This document shows positions 8,492 through 17,041 of a stretch of DNA of 64,000 bases, piece by piece. The stretch covers positions 229,093 to 293,092 of the forward strand of contig DYEA01000008.1 in NCBI GenBank assembly GCA_020725885.1. The letters are read 5' to 3'. The notes under the pieces were generated by a model. It did no database searches, was not told where the DNA came from, and saw nothing but the letters and a program-made list of their open reading frames with translations. The position numbers and the translations under genes were made by a program. The DNA is from Slackia sp. Lineage in GTDB: Bacteria > Actinomycetota > Coriobacteriia > Anaerosomatales > Anaerosomataceae. Each line of letters begins with the position of its first letter. The stretch's first letter is position 1.

Positions 8492-9736
8492 GTGGGCGTC
8501 AGCCGGACGATGAAGCACCTGGCTCGTGCGACGATGGTCTCGTGGCGCGAGCAGCCCACCCAGTACGACATCGAAGCGATCCGTGCGAACACGGAACGGG
8601 TGGGGACGGTCATTCGCGTCCGGTGGGCGATCGTGGCGGCGCTCTCGATCTTCTCCGTGGTCGCGGCATTCGTGTACGCGCAGGCGGTGGAAGCGGGCCA
8701 GTTCCTGCAGAACATGGCGGTGCCCGCGGTCGCCCTGATGTTCGTGCTTGCGTACAACGCGTTCTATCAAGCCACGTACCGCAGGCTCGGCAACATCGCG
8801 TTCCTGAACCACGCGCAGCTCGCGTTCGACGCGATCGTGGTGACGGTCCTCGTGTACTACAGCGGCGGGGTGTACTCGTGGTTCACGACGATGTACCTGC
8901 TGTTCGTCCTCGAGGCGGCGTTCATCTTGCCGCGGCGCGGCGACGTGTGGTTCGTCGTCGCGGTCGCCGCGACGCTCTACGGCGGCGTGCTGCTCGCGGA
9001 ATGGGCGGGCTGGCTGCCGCACGTGGACATGCCGTTCGTCGAGAACCAGCTGTGGCGGCACGGCACGTACGTGCTCGTGCGCTACCTGTGGGAGATAACG
9101 ATGCTGTGCGGGGCCGCGACCGTCGGGATGCTGATGATGCAGCGGATCCGCGAGCGCGAGCAGGAGCTCCGTGAGTGCTCCTTCACGGACGAGCTCACGG
9201 GGCTGTACAACCGCCAGTACTTCCACCGCGTCCTCGACGCGGAAGTCGAGCGCGCCCGGCGCGGCTCCCGCGAGCTCGCCCTCATCGTCGCGGACGTGGA
9301 CGGCCTCGCTGGACTGAACGAGCGTTTCGGCATCGACATCGGCGACGAGGTCCTTGCCCGGGCGGGCGCGGTGTTGCGGGATGCGATCGAACAGACGCGC
9401 ACGGGCGCTCCGCTCGCGGCGGAGACGGCCTGCCGCATCGGCGGCGAGGAGTTCGCGGTGGTGGTGCCGTCGGTCACGGCCGACGATGGCGGGGAGCGGA
9501 CGCGCGTGGAAGCGCGCGCGATCGCGATCGCGGAGGCGTTCCGGGCGCAGATGGAGCGCAGCGTGACCCACGGCGTCACGGCGACGGTGTCGGTCGCCGT
9601 GGTCGTGCTCCCTCGCGACGGTTCCACGGCACAGGCGCTCATCGACGCAGCAGACGAGCGGCTCGCGGTCGCGCTCAGCCGAGGCGGCAACGCGGTCGTA
9701 GCGCCCGGCGACGTGCACGATCGGGGCGGGGCGTGA
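8492..9736 (+). CDS. Membrane diguanylate cyclase (GGDEF)
   Basis: 414 residues from GTG 8492, with GGAGG upstream. The N-terminal half has about six membrane helices (residues 45-215). A linker helix leads into a GGDEF domain (about 230-400) starting FTDELTGLYNRQYF. The metal-binding aspartate is in VADVDGLAGLN, and the active-site motif is intact as RIGGEEF. It should make cyclic di-GMP from two GTP. No RxxD inhibitory site is evident before the GGEEF motif. Its stop overlaps the next start by 4 bp. The pilus locus elsewhere in the window is a possible output of cyclic di-GMP; that link is inference. Confidence 0.88.
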   Translation: MGVSRTMKHLARATMVSWREQPTQYDIEAIRANTERVGTVIRVRWAIVAALSIFSVVAAFVYAQAVEAGQFLQNMAVPAVALMFVLAYNAFYQATYRRLGNIAFLNHAQLAFDAIVVTVLVYYSGGVYSWFTTMYLLFVLEAAFILPRRGDVWFVVAVAATLYGGVLLAEWAGWLPHVDMPFVENQLWRHGTYVLVRYLWEITMLCGAATVGMLMMQRIREREQELRECSFTDELTGLYNRQYFHRVLDAEVERARRGSRELALIVADVDGLAGLNERFGIDIGDEVLARAGAVLRDAIEQTRTGAPLAAETACRIGGEEFAVVVPSVTADDGGERTRVEARAIAIAEAFRAQMERSVTHGVTATVSVAVVVLPRDGSTAQALIDAADERLAVALSRGGNAVVAPGDVHDRGGA

Positions 9737-10419
9737 GCGGCGCGCTGCGGTCGCTTCTCGTGTGCGTCGCCGCGGCTGCGGCGGCGGCTGGCATCGCGCT
9801 CGCGATCCTGTTGATGCCGTGGTTCACGCGGGCCGGTATCGAGATCGCCGGAGCGCCGGCGCTCTCCGACCTCGGCCGGCGTTCTGCGTACGAAGCGGCG
9901 GAGGCCGCGCGGCGGTTCGTCGCCGGCCGCACGGACGTCTTGCCTGCGACCGTCGCCGGGAGACCAGGCTTCGACGAGGCGGCTGCCTCGCACCTGGCCG
10001 ACGTGCGGGGCGTGGTCACGGTGGCCCGGTGGGTCGGCGTCGCCGCCCTGGTAGGGCTCTGGAGCCTGGCGGCCCACGCGGTGGCGCACGGGACGCAGCT
10101 GGAGCTCGCGCGCGGGTTGAGATGGGCCGGCAGGACGCTCTTGGCGACCGCAGCCGCAGCCGCGCTCGCCGGGGCGGCCGACTTCGGGGCAGCGTTCGTC
10201 GCGTTCCACGAGCTGCTGTTCCCGAAAGGGGGTTGGCTCTTCCCTGCTGACGCGCTCTTGATACGGCTGTTCCCGGAGCGGTTCTGGATCCTCGCAGGCG
10301 CCTGTTTCGTGGCGCTGCTGGCGGCGGGCGGCGCGGTCGTGCTGTGGGCAGCCAGGTTCGTGAGGACCCTCTTCGACGACCGCCTGCCGGACGCAGCGCA
10401 GCGGCCGGTCGGCGATTGA
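9733..10419 (+). CDS. DUF1461 (TIGR01906-type) integral membrane protein
   Basis: 228 residues from GTG 9733, overlapping the upstream stop. Four or five membrane helices are visible: one at the N-terminus (about 8-30), one near 95-115, one near 130-152 and one near 188-212. The family signature AFHELLFPKGGWLFPADALLIRLF (two halves, about 155-178) and PERFW are present. The role of this family is unknown; it is common in Gram-positive bacteria. Co-translation with the diguanylate cyclase may be functional or only positional. Confidence 0.82.
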   Translation: MSGALRSLLVCVAAAAAAAGIALAILLMPWFTRAGIEIAGAPALSDLGRRSAYEAAEAARRFVAGRTDVLPATVAGRPGFDEAAASHLADVRGVVTVARWVGVAALVGLWSLAAHAVAHGTQLELARGLRWAGRTLLATAAAAALAGAADFGAAFVAFHELLFPKGGWLFPADALLIRLFPERFWILAGACFVALLAAGGAVVLWAARFVRTLFDDRLPDAAQRPVGD

Positions 10420-10421
10420 TG

Positions 10422-10449
10422 TTCACAAAGCGCAAAGAACATGTACACT
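10422..10449 (+). promoter_or_regulatory. Promoter for the DUF5679 gene
   Basis: A -35 box TTCACA (10422-10427) and a -10 box TACACT (10444-10449) are 16 bp apart, ending 85 bp before the start of the small zinc-ribbon gene. The spacing suits the housekeeping sigma factor. Confidence 0.55.
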
Positions 10450-10534
10450 TGGGCTGGGATGTCCGTTCGAGGAGGTCCCGAGCGGCGTGGGGGATCGCAT
10501 CGGGTGTCTATGGGACGAGGAGGTGAGCGGTCGA

Positions 10535-10681
10535 GTGGCTGCGAAGGAAGGGTACTGCGTCAAGTGCAAGTCCAAGCGTGAGATCAAGGACGCGCAGGAG
10601 ATCATCATGAAGAACGGCCGTCCGGCGACGCAGGGCGTGTGCCCGGTGTGCGGGACGAAGATCTTCAAGATCGGCAAGTAG
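10535..10681 (+). CDS. DUF5679 zinc-ribbon protein
   Basis: 48 residues from GTG 10535 (AGGAGGT 11 bases upstream); an in-frame GTG at 10523 is possible but lies on the ribosome site. Two cysteine pairs (YCVKCKSK and CPVCGTK) frame a short basic middle (ATQGV). This is the whole of the DUF5679 family domain, which resembles a topoisomerase-type zinc ribbon and probably binds nucleic acid. It stands alone, with its own promoter and a hairpin terminator. Confidence 0.85.
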   Translation: MAAKEGYCVKCKSKREIKDAQEIIMKNGRPATQGVCPVCGTKIFKIGK

Positions 10682-10702
10682 CGCGAACGCTCGCTGAAGG
10701 CT

Positions 10703-10733
10703 GGCGCCGACCGGAAGGTCGCGCCCGCCTTTG
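10703..10733 (+). terminator. Hairpin terminator after DUF5679 gene
   Basis: GGCGCCGACC-ggaa-GGTCGCGCC forms a 9-bp stem with one bulged base and a GGAA tetraloop, followed by a short T run (CCTTTG). Confidence 0.6.
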
Positions 10734-10752
10734 CATTCCGGCCCGAGGGCTA

Positions 10753-10781
10753 TTGACGCGCTGTGTGCACGGGTCTAGTCT
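10753..10781 (+). promoter_or_regulatory. Promoter of the Trk potassium uptake operon
   Basis: TTGACG (10753-10758) and TAGTCT (10776-10781) are separated by exactly 17 bp, and lie 42 bp before the first trkA start. Confidence 0.7.
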
Positions 10782-10823
10782 GCGGGAATGTTCGAGGCGG
10801 GCGCGGCCAGGAGGTAGCGCGAG

Positions 10824-11465
10824 GTGAACATCATCGTCGTGGGGTGCGGGCGCGTGGGCTCGCAGCTGGCCACGATGCTGTCCGTGGAGGGCCACAACGT
10901 CACGGTCATAGACCGGGACGAGACCGCGTTCAAGCGGCTCGGCACCACGTTCAACGGCATCACCCTCAAAGGCCTCGGCTTCGACGAAGAGGTGCTCGAG
11001 GAGGCCGGCATACGCGAGGCTGACGTCTTCGCCGCAGTGACCAACCTCGACAACACCAACCTCATGGCGGCCGAAGTGGCGCGCAAGCTCTTCGGCGTCC
11101 GCCACGTGGTCGCCCGCCTGTACAACCCCGTCCGTGAACGCACCTATCAGCAGCTCGGGCTGGACTACGTGTGCGGGACCACGCTCGTCGCCGAGTCGCT
11201 CGTCGAGAAGATCAAGGCCGGGCACGGGCATCACCTTAACGCCGTCGGCGACATCGAGCTGGTGGAGTTCAAGGCGAGCGGCAAGATGGACGGCAAGCGT
11301 GTCCGCGACGTCGAGATCGACCGCGGCTTCCGGATCGCGGCGCTCTTGCGCGGCGCTGACAGCATCGTGCCCAACGGAGACACCGTCCTGAAAGCCGGAG
11401 ACGTCGTGGTCGGCGCGGTCCGCGCAGACCAGTTCCAGCGCGTCGAGCCGTACATGGAGGACTGA
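10824..11465 (+). CDS. trkA: Trk potassium uptake regulatory subunit TrkA (first copy)
   Basis: 213 residues from GTG 10824 with AGGAGG upstream. An RCK N-terminal Rossmann domain starts with VVGCGRVGSQLA (GxGxxG) and has an acidic residue after strand 2 (VIDRDE), so it should bind NAD(H) or another nucleotide. The RCK C-terminal ligand domain covers about residues 130-213. It forms the gating ring of a TrkH channel. Two base pairs separate it from a second TrkA of similar size, the CeoB/CeoC arrangement of actinobacteria and clostridia, and trkH follows. Confidence 0.93.
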   Translation: MNIIVVGCGRVGSQLATMLSVEGHNVTVIDRDETAFKRLGTTFNGITLKGLGFDEEVLEEAGIREADVFAAVTNLDNTNLMAAEVARKLFGVRHVVARLYNPVRERTYQQLGLDYVCGTTLVAESLVEKIKAGHGHHLNAVGDIELVEFKASGKMDGKRVRDVEIDRGFRIAALLRGADSIVPNGDTVLKAGDVVVGAVRADQFQRVEPYMED

Positions 11466-11466
11466 C

Positions 11467-12132
11467 GTGTACGTGGTGATCAACGGCGGCGGCAAGGTCG
11501 CGTCGTACCTCGCGCGGACGCTGCTCGAGCGCGGGCACGCGGTCGCGTTGATCGAGAAGCGGCGGGAGATCGCCGAGAAGCTCGCCAGCGAGCTGCCGGG
11601 CGACCCGCTGATCATCCTCGGCGACGGCTGCGACTCGGTCTACCAGGAGGACGCCGGGGTCGGGCGCGCCGACGTGTTCGTCGCGGCGACGGGCGACGAC
11701 GACGACAACCTGGTGTCGTGCCAGCTCGCCAAGACCGCTTTCGGCGTGCCGCGGACGGTCTCGCGAGTCAACAACCCGAAGAACGAGCGGATCTTCAACG
11801 CGCTCGGCATCGAAGGCATCTCGTCGACCACGATCATCTCGCGGATGATCGAGGAAGAGGCCACGATCGGCGACATCCGCACCCTCGCCGCGCTGCGCAA
11901 GGGCAACATGGCGGTCGTCGAGATCGAGCTGCCGACCGACCGCTGCGTGGTGTGCGACAAGGCGGTGGCCGAGCTCAAGCTTCCCGTGGACTGCATCCTC
12001 GTCGCGCTCATCCGCGGCGAGGAGGTCATCACGGTCCACGGCGACACCACGCTCCAGCCTGGCGACGTCGTCATCGCGTTCACGCGCGTCGAGCACGAGG
12101 CCATCCTCAAGAAGGCGCTGACGGGAGCGTAA
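11467..12132 (+). CDS. trkA: Trk potassium uptake regulatory subunit TrkA (second copy)
   Basis: 221 residues from GTG 11467, just after the first TrkA stop. The nucleotide-binding loop is INGGGKVASYLA, with GGGxxA in place of GxGxxG, and the acidic strand-2 residue is kept (LIEKRRE). The C-terminal RCK_C domain ends in ITVHGDTTLQPGDVVIAF. Paired RCK subunits probably form a mixed octameric ring under TrkH. The altered glycine loop suggests the two subunits bind nucleotide differently. Confidence 0.92.
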   Translation: MYVVINGGGKVASYLARTLLERGHAVALIEKRREIAEKLASELPGDPLIILGDGCDSVYQEDAGVGRADVFVAATGDDDDNLVSCQLAKTAFGVPRTVSRVNNPKNERIFNALGIEGISSTTIISRMIEEEATIGDIRTLAALRKGNMAVVEIELPTDRCVVCDKAVAELKLPVDCILVALIRGEEVITVHGDTTLQPGDVVIAFTRVEHEAILKKALTGA

Positions 12133-12136
12133 GGAC

Positions 12137-12295
12137 GTGGCTGCGAAGCGCAGCGTCGAGATCCCGCGTGGCCTGACGGACCCGAAGCGATGGCCAGGCT
12201 ACCTGGCTGGGATGGCGACGGAGACGGCGTACGTGGCCGCGCTCATCGCCGTCGCGTTCGCGATCGCGCTCGTCGCGCGGGTGATCTGGCCGTGA
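12137..12295 (+). CDS. Tiny membrane protein between trkA and trkH
   Basis: 52 residues from GTG 12137, with AAGGA four bases upstream. It has a charged N-terminus (KRSVEIPRGLTDPKRWPGY), then one membrane helix (about residues 30-50, TAYVAALIAVAFAIALVARV) and ends VIWP. It starts 4 bp after trkA, and its TGA overlaps the trkH ATG (TGATG), so it is tightly coupled in the operon. GC at third positions is high, as in its neighbours. By position it may be a small accessory subunit of the Trk channel, comparable in idea to KdpF. No family is recognised. Confidence 0.7.
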   Translation: MAAKRSVEIPRGLTDPKRWPGYLAGMATETAYVAALIAVAFAIALVARVIWP

Positions 12296-13794
12296 TGCTC
12301 AGACCCCGCTTCGAGGATCACCTGGTCATCGGCAAGTACACCGGCAAGGTCATCATCGGTGTGGGCTTGCTGATGGCGATCCCGCTCGTCACGTCGCTCG
12401 TGTTCGCCGAGTGGGACACCGCCATCGACTTCGTCATCGGGATGGCCGCGTGCTTCGTGTTCGGCCTGGCCACCCAGATCGCGTGCCGGACGGACAAGGA
12501 CCTGGAGTGGAGCCACGGGCTCGTCGTCGCGTCCGGCTCGTGGCTGGTCGCGACCGCGCTCGGGGCGCTGCCGCACTACCTGTCGGGGCACGAAGGCTCG
12601 TATCTCGACGCGATGTTCGACGTGATGAGCGGGTACACGACGACCGGGTTGTACCTGCTGCAAGACCTCGACCACGTGAGCCACGGGCTGAACATGTGGC
12701 GCCACGTGCTCACCTATGCGGGCGGGCAGGGCATCGTGGTCATCGCGCTCGCGTTCCTGTTCCGCGGGACTGCCGGCGCGTACAAGGTCTACGTCGGCGA
12801 GGGCAAAGACGAGCGGCTGCTGCCGAACGTGATCAACACGGCGCGGGCGATCTGGCTGGTCTCGCTGGCGTGGCTGGCGGTCGGATGGGTGGCGCTGAGC
12901 ATCGCAGGCCTGGCGCTCGGACAGGAGCCGGTGCGGGCCGTGCTGCACGGGCTGTGGGTGTACATGGGAGCGTGGTCCACGGGCGGCTTCGCTCCGCAGT
13001 CGTACAACACCATGTACTACCATTCGATCGTCTATGAGGTGCTGTGCGCCATCGTGATGGTGGCTGGCTCGTTCAACTTCGCGCTGCACTGGGCCGTGTG
13101 GACGGGCAAGCGCTCCGAGATCCGCAAGAACATCGAGACCGTCTCGTTCGCGATCACCCTGACGGCGCTCGTGCTGCTCGCGACATTCGTCTTGGCCCGC
13201 GAGGGTGTGTACTCGGATGCTGTGATCCTCACGCGCAAGGTCTTCTACCAATTGGCGTCAGGACACACGACGACCGGCTTCGCGACGATCTTCTCGCGCG
13301 CGTTCGTGACGCAATGGGGACCTGTGGGGATGCTGGCGACCACCATCGCTATGGCGATCGGCGCCTCCGCATGCTCGACTGCGGGCGGCATCAAGGGCAT
13401 CCGCGTCGGCGTCATCGCGCGCGCCTTCTTCCACGACGTCCGCAAGATGCTCGCGCCCGAGTCGGCGCTCGTGCGGACCACCTATCACCACATCCGCGAC
13501 GTGGCGCTCGAAGACCCGATCGTCCGCAGCGCCATGACCATCACTCTGGCGTACGTCGTGATGTACTTGGTGGTCACCGTGGCTGGGGTGGTGAGCGGCT
13601 ACCCGGTGGTGGAAGCGGCGTTCGAGGGCGTGTCGGCGGCGTCGAACACCGGGCTCTCGTGCGGCATCTCGGTGCCGAGCATGCCGGCGGCCCTGAAGGT
13701 CGTCTACATCCTCGCGATGTGGCTCGGGCGTCTCGAGTTCATGTCCGTGTTCGCGCTCGTCGGCTACGGCGTTTCGATCGTGAGGGGGCGGTAA
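12295..13794 (+). CDS. trkH: Trk-type potassium channel subunit TrkH
   Basis: 499 residues from ATG 12295, translationally coupled to the small gene before it. It has about ten membrane helices and the four pore loops of the Trk/Ktr family: SGYTTTGLY, WSTGGFAP, SGHTTTGFAT and SAASNTGLSCG, each with a central glycine for the potassium filter. GGQG and STAGGIKG follow the expected loops. It makes the potassium-selective pore gated by the TrkA ring. The length is normal for TrkH (480-500). Confidence 0.93.
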   Translation: MLRPRFEDHLVIGKYTGKVIIGVGLLMAIPLVTSLVFAEWDTAIDFVIGMAACFVFGLATQIACRTDKDLEWSHGLVVASGSWLVATALGALPHYLSGHEGSYLDAMFDVMSGYTTTGLYLLQDLDHVSHGLNMWRHVLTYAGGQGIVVIALAFLFRGTAGAYKVYVGEGKDERLLPNVINTARAIWLVSLAWLAVGWVALSIAGLALGQEPVRAVLHGLWVYMGAWSTGGFAPQSYNTMYYHSIVYEVLCAIVMVAGSFNFALHWAVWTGKRSEIRKNIETVSFAITLTALVLLATFVLAREGVYSDAVILTRKVFYQLASGHTTTGFATIFSRAFVTQWGPVGMLATTIAMAIGASACSTAGGIKGIRVGVIARAFFHDVRKMLAPESALVRTTYHHIRDVALEDPIVRSAMTITLAYVVMYLVVTVAGVVSGYPVVEAAFEGVSAASNTGLSCGISVPSMPAALKVVYILAMWLGRLEFMSVFALVGYGVSIVRGR

Positions 13795-13796
13795 GC

Positions 13797-14372
13797 GTGG
13801 CGCACAGAAAGCTGCTCGCAGCTCTCGCTACGCTCGTCGTGGCGGCAGCGCTGGCCGGGTGCGCCGAGACCGGCACGGGCAGCGCCGTCCCCAACCCGAA
13901 CGAGATCGGCAGCGGCGTCCTCGTCGAGCACATGAAGGAGTACGACGGCATGACTGTGACCTTCACGGGCGAGGCGATCGGCGAGGCCATGGTGCGCGGC
14001 GACCACGCGTGGATCCACCTCAACGACGACGCGTACTACGAGAAGAACATCGAAGAGGGCGCCTCGCTCGGCGGGCAGAACAGCGGCATGCCGGTGTGGG
14101 TGAGCGCGGACCTCGCGGCCAAGATACAGGTGTTCGGCGACTACAAGCACGGGGGCGACGTCGTCCGCGTCACTGGCGTGTTCCATGATGCGTGCGCTGA
14201 GCACGGCGGAGATACCGACATCCACGCGGAGTCGCTGGATGTCGTGCGTCCTGGCCGCCGGGTGGTGGACGAGCCGAAGCCGGCGAAGCTCGCGTGGGCG
14301 GTCGGCCTGTCGGTCCTTGCGGGCGCGCTGTTCGTCGCCGAGCGGAAGAGCGCGGGCGCGCTCCGGTCGTGA
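13797..14372 (+). CDS. Lipoprotein with OB-fold-like domain and C-terminal membrane helix
   Basis: 191 residues from GTG 13797. The N-terminus is a lipoprotein signal (LLAALATLVVAAALAGC, lipobox LAGC). The middle (about 40-150) looks like an OB fold (YDGMTVTFTGEAIGEAMVRG, then AWIHLNDD and VVRVTGVFH). A second membrane helix lies near 168-185. Similar small lipoproteins often sit beside transport genes, but no function is known. It is 2 bp after trkH and overlaps the YhhN gene by 4 bp. Confidence 0.7.
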   Translation: MAHRKLLAALATLVVAAALAGCAETGTGSAVPNPNEIGSGVLVEHMKEYDGMTVTFTGEAIGEAMVRGDHAWIHLNDDAYYEKNIEEGASLGGQNSGMPVWVSADLAAKIQVFGDYKHGGDVVRVTGVFHDACAEHGGDTDIHAESLDVVRPGRRVVDEPKPAKLAWAVGLSVLAGALFVAERKSAGALRS

Positions 14373-15010
14373 CGGGGGTGGAAGCGCCTGTCATCGCGGT
14401 CGCCGCCGGGACGGCAGGCGCGCTGGCCGCTGCCGCCGCGGATCGCCGTGCCGCGTACGGCGTCGCGAAGGCGGTCGCAAGCGGCGGGTTCGTCTGGCTG
14501 GCGGCCTGGTCGGCTCTCGCGTCGCGCGCCGTCCCCGCTGCTCTCGTGCTCGCCGGGCTCGCGGTGGCGGCGCTGTCGGACGTGGTGCTTGCGGCCCCAG
14601 GACGCGGTGCGCTGCTCGCTGGGTTTGGGGGCTTCGCGCTCGCGCACCTCCTATCGACGGCGGGCTTCTTGCTCCGCGCTGGGGGGCCGTGGGCGCTAGG
14701 AGCGGCGTTGGCGGGAGCGGTCGCAGCCTGGGCCGTGCGGCGCTGGCTGGCTGCTCGCCTCGGCGGCCGGGTCCTCGATGCGGTGACCGCGTATGCCGCG
14801 GTCGCGGGAGCGCTCGCCGCCGCAGGCGTCGGTGCTGCGTGGGCGACCGGGGCATGGCAGCTGGGTCTCGGCGCGATCCTCGTCGTGGCATCCGATCTCG
14901 CTGTCGCGGCCGAGCGATTCTTCGGCCGCGGGTGGGCGGCGAAAGCCGTGGGGCTGCCCGTCTACTACGCCGGGCAGGTGCTCGTCGCGCTCGGGATCGC
15001 CATGCTGTGA
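14369..15010 (+). CDS. YhhN-family membrane protein (lysoplasmalogenase-like)
   Basis: 213 residues from GTG 14369 (overlaps the previous stop). It is almost entirely hydrophobic, with seven or eight short helices. Family-like positions are the aspartate in LSDVVLAAPG, the histidine in FALAHLLSTAGF, the aspartate in VVASDLAVA and the VYYAGQVLVALG end. YhhN proteins include the mammalian lysoplasmalogenase TMEM86B, which splits vinyl-ether lysolipids. Plasmalogens occur in many anaerobes, so this activity is possible; it is family inference. Confidence 0.72.
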   Translation: MTGVEAPVIAVAAGTAGALAAAAADRRAAYGVAKAVASGGFVWLAAWSALASRAVPAALVLAGLAVAALSDVVLAAPGRGALLAGFGGFALAHLLSTAGFLLRAGGPWALGAALAGAVAAWAVRRWLAARLGGRVLDAVTAYAAVAGALAAAGVGAAWATGAWQLGLGAILVVASDLAVAAERFFGRGWAAKAVGLPVYYAGQVLVALGIAML

Positions 15011-15103
15011 GCGCCGTTTCCGTTCCGTGACCGCCCCGTCGCTTGCGCGTCGCCGCTGCCGGCTATCCTGGCCTCACCGACGGTTGCGGGGAGAGGGGGA
15101 GCG

Positions 15104-15973
15104 ATGCGGCAACCGAAGCCGGGAGGGGTCGCGGCGATCTCGCGGAGCGTGCTGAGCGCGACGGCAGGAGCCGCCGTGAGGCGCGTGCGCCGCGAGCTGC
15201 AGTGGCGGGACCGGCGCTACGACTTCGAGGTGGCTCACGGGGCGGCTCCGTTCGAGCACGTGATCGCGGAGCACGCGACGCCGCTGATCCGCCGGCTGGC
15301 AGGCGTGGACGAGCGCTTGCAGCGCAACAAGGCGGTCAACCTGCGGCTGGCCGTTGCGCGACTGGACGGCGTGGTCGTGGCGCCCGGCCAGCGGCTCTCG
15401 TTCTGGCGCGAGGTCGGCAAGCCGACGCACCGTCGCGGGTTCGTCGAAGGGCTCGTGCTCAAGCAAGGTCGGCTCTCATCGGGTGTCGGCGGCGGGCTTT
15501 GCCAACTCTCGAATCTGCTGTACTGGATGACGCTGCACACACCACTCACGGTGGTCGAACGCTGGCGACACAGCTACGACGTGTTCCCAGATGCCGGTCG
15601 CACACAGCCGTTCGGCAGCGGCGCGACCGTCGCGTGGCCGCTGCTCGACCTGCAGATCGAGAACCGCACGGCGGCTCCGTATCAGCTCACGCTCGCGGTG
15701 ACCGGCACGCACCTCGTGGGCGTGTGGACGTCGCCGGAGCCCGTGCTCCAGCGCTACCGCATCGAGGAGCGGAACCACCGCATCACGCACGAGGGGCCCG
15801 GCGTGTACGTGCGGCGCAACGAACTCTGGCGCGAGACCGTGCACCCCGACGGCCGCGTCGAGGCCGAGCTCGTGGCGGTCAACGACGCGCGCATGATGTA
15901 CGCGCCGTTCCTGCCGGAGGCGTCTCAGGGTTCGGTGGCCTCGCCTTCGTCGGCCCCGTCGTCCGCGGCCTGA
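15104..15973 (+). CDS. VanW-family protein
   Basis: 289 residues with a GAGAGGGGGAG ribosome site before ATG 15104. The VanW domain (about 60-260) has the signature SFWREVGKPTHRRGFVEG and GVGGGLCQLSNLLYWM. There is no signal peptide, so it is probably cytoplasmic or loosely membrane bound. VanW occurs in glycopeptide resistance clusters and in many bacteria without them; its reaction is unknown. The last 49 bp overlap the 3' end of the convergent sdpI gene, so the two messages are antisense there. Confidence 0.88.
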   Translation: MRQPKPGGVAAISRSVLSATAGAAVRRVRRELQWRDRRYDFEVAHGAAPFEHVIAEHATPLIRRLAGVDERLQRNKAVNLRLAVARLDGVVVAPGQRLSFWREVGKPTHRRGFVEGLVLKQGRLSSGVGGGLCQLSNLLYWMTLHTPLTVVERWRHSYDVFPDAGRTQPFGSGATVAWPLLDLQIENRTAAPYQLTLAVTGTHLVGVWTSPEPVLQRYRIEERNHRITHEGPGVYVRRNELWRETVHPDGRVEAELVAVNDARMMYAPFLPEASQGSVASPSSAPSSAA

Positions 15974-16650
15974 CCGTTGCCTGCCTCAGGCGGGCCCATC
16001 TCCTCGGGGTGGCGCCGCTTGTACAGCAGCATCGAGTAGACGTACGTGACGGGCAGGATCGCGAGCGTCCAGCCGAGCATGACGATGACGTTTGCGGGCG
16101 CCGGCAGGAACGCTGCGGCGATGGTGAGCGCGCCGCCTGCGGCGAACAGCCTGCCGCCCAGGCGGTTGGTCTTCACCCACACGACTTCGTCGGAAAGCGT
16201 CCACGAGTAGCGGACGCCCATCGTCCAGTTCGGTTTCACGCGACCGAGGTGGTTGCCGAGCACTACGAACATCAGGCCGGTGCCGACGAGAAGCAAGCGA
16301 TCCATCGGGAACGACGGCTCGAACGCCGCGACGAGCGTCCCGACGAAGACTGCGGCCATCAGCCCCGTCACCAGCTCGAGCACAAGGAAGTAGACCTGCT
16401 TCGAACGCAGGATGTTGCGGCGGCGCGGGTCGAAGTACGGCATCACCATGAACAGCGCGTACAGGCCCAGCGCCATGAGCGGGGCGAAGAACACCGAGCC
16501 GAACGACTTGTCCGCCCAAGCGTCGATCTCACCGGCCGCGTTCCAATGCATCGGGATGCGCGCGGGCAGTCGCGGGTACGCGATTGCGCCGGCGACGAGC
16601 ATCGCTACGATCAGCAGGAGCGGCAGCTTGGGCATGTCCTTCGGGTTCAT
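15925..16650 (-). CDS. SdpI-family membrane protein (DUF1648)
   Basis: 241 residues. The DUF1648 motif near the start ([19 protein letters not shown], about 25-45) is followed by five more helices and the SdpI pair [18 protein letters not shown] and [14 protein letters not shown]. In Bacillus, SdpI gives immunity to the SdpC toxin and sequesters the repressor SdpR. No SdpC-like toxin is visible here, so it may be a self-protective or signalling version. The ATG overlaps the stop of the regulator gene by 4 bp. The C-terminal 20 residues are acidic and overlap vanW on the other strand. Confidence 0.88.
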   Translation of the reverse strand: MNPKDMPKLPLLLIVAMLVAGAIAYPRLPARIPMHWNAAGEIDAWADKSFGSVFFAPLMALGLYALFMVMPYFDPRRRNILRSKQVYFLVLELVTGLMAAVFVGTLVAAFEPSFPMDRLLLVGTGLMFVVLGNHLGRVKPNWTMGVRYSWTLSDEVVWVKTNRLGGRLFAAGGALTIAAAFLPAPANVIVMLGWTLAILPVTYVYSMLLYKRRHPEEMGPPEAGNGQAADDGADEGEATEP

Positions 16651-16931
16651 CCAGCATCCTTTCGCGGCGTCCGGTCTCCGGCGATCTCAAGGGCGAACGC
16701 GATGAGCTCCTGGAACAGGGTCGCGTCCAGCGAGTAGACGATCTCTTGCCCGCGGCGCTCGGCCGTGACGAGGCCAGCGCTCTTGAGCGTCGCGAGGTGG
16801 TGCGAGATCGAGGGCTTCGAGATGCTGAAACGCTCCGCGATGGCGCCTGCCGTGAGATCGCCGTCGCGCAATAGCCGCAGGATCTCGCGCCGCGTCGGGT
16901 CCGAGAGCGCTTTGAAGACGTCGCCAGCCAT
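16647..16931 (-). CDS. ArsR/SdpR-family repressor
   Basis: 94 residues: a compact winged helix ([20 protein letters not shown], then [38 protein letters not shown]). No metal-binding cysteines are present, which fits SdpR rather than a metal sensor. It is followed by sdpI with an ATGA overlap. A near-perfect inverted repeat (16947-16970) lies 16 bp upstream of its start and is the likely autoregulatory operator. SdpI-bound SdpR is released from DNA in the Bacillus model. Confidence 0.9.
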   Translation of the reverse strand: MAGDVFKALSDPTRREILRLLRDGDLTAGAIAERFSISKPSISHHLATLKSAGLVTAERRGQEIVYSLDATLFQELIAFALEIAGDRTPRKDAG

Positions 16932-16946
16932 CGCCGCCTGACCGGA

Positions 16947-16970
16947 TTAGATATTTAGCCAAACATCTAA
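16947..16970. promoter_or_regulatory. Probable SdpR-type operator
   Basis: TTAGATATTT-agcc-AAACATCTAA: 10-bp arms with a single mismatch around a 4-bp centre, AT-rich inside GC-rich DNA, directly upstream of the ArsR/SdpR-family gene. It fits an ArsR-family operator. Confidence 0.75.
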
Positions 16971-17041
16971 ATACCACGCTTGCACGGTCTTGTACAGTGG
17001 TGCGTGAAGGTTCGAGCACCTTAGCCGGCTGGAGGCGCCCC

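Noticed and set aside
15043..15069. TTGCGC and TATCCT before vanW
   Set aside because: The spacer is only 15 bp, so I do not list it as a promoter.
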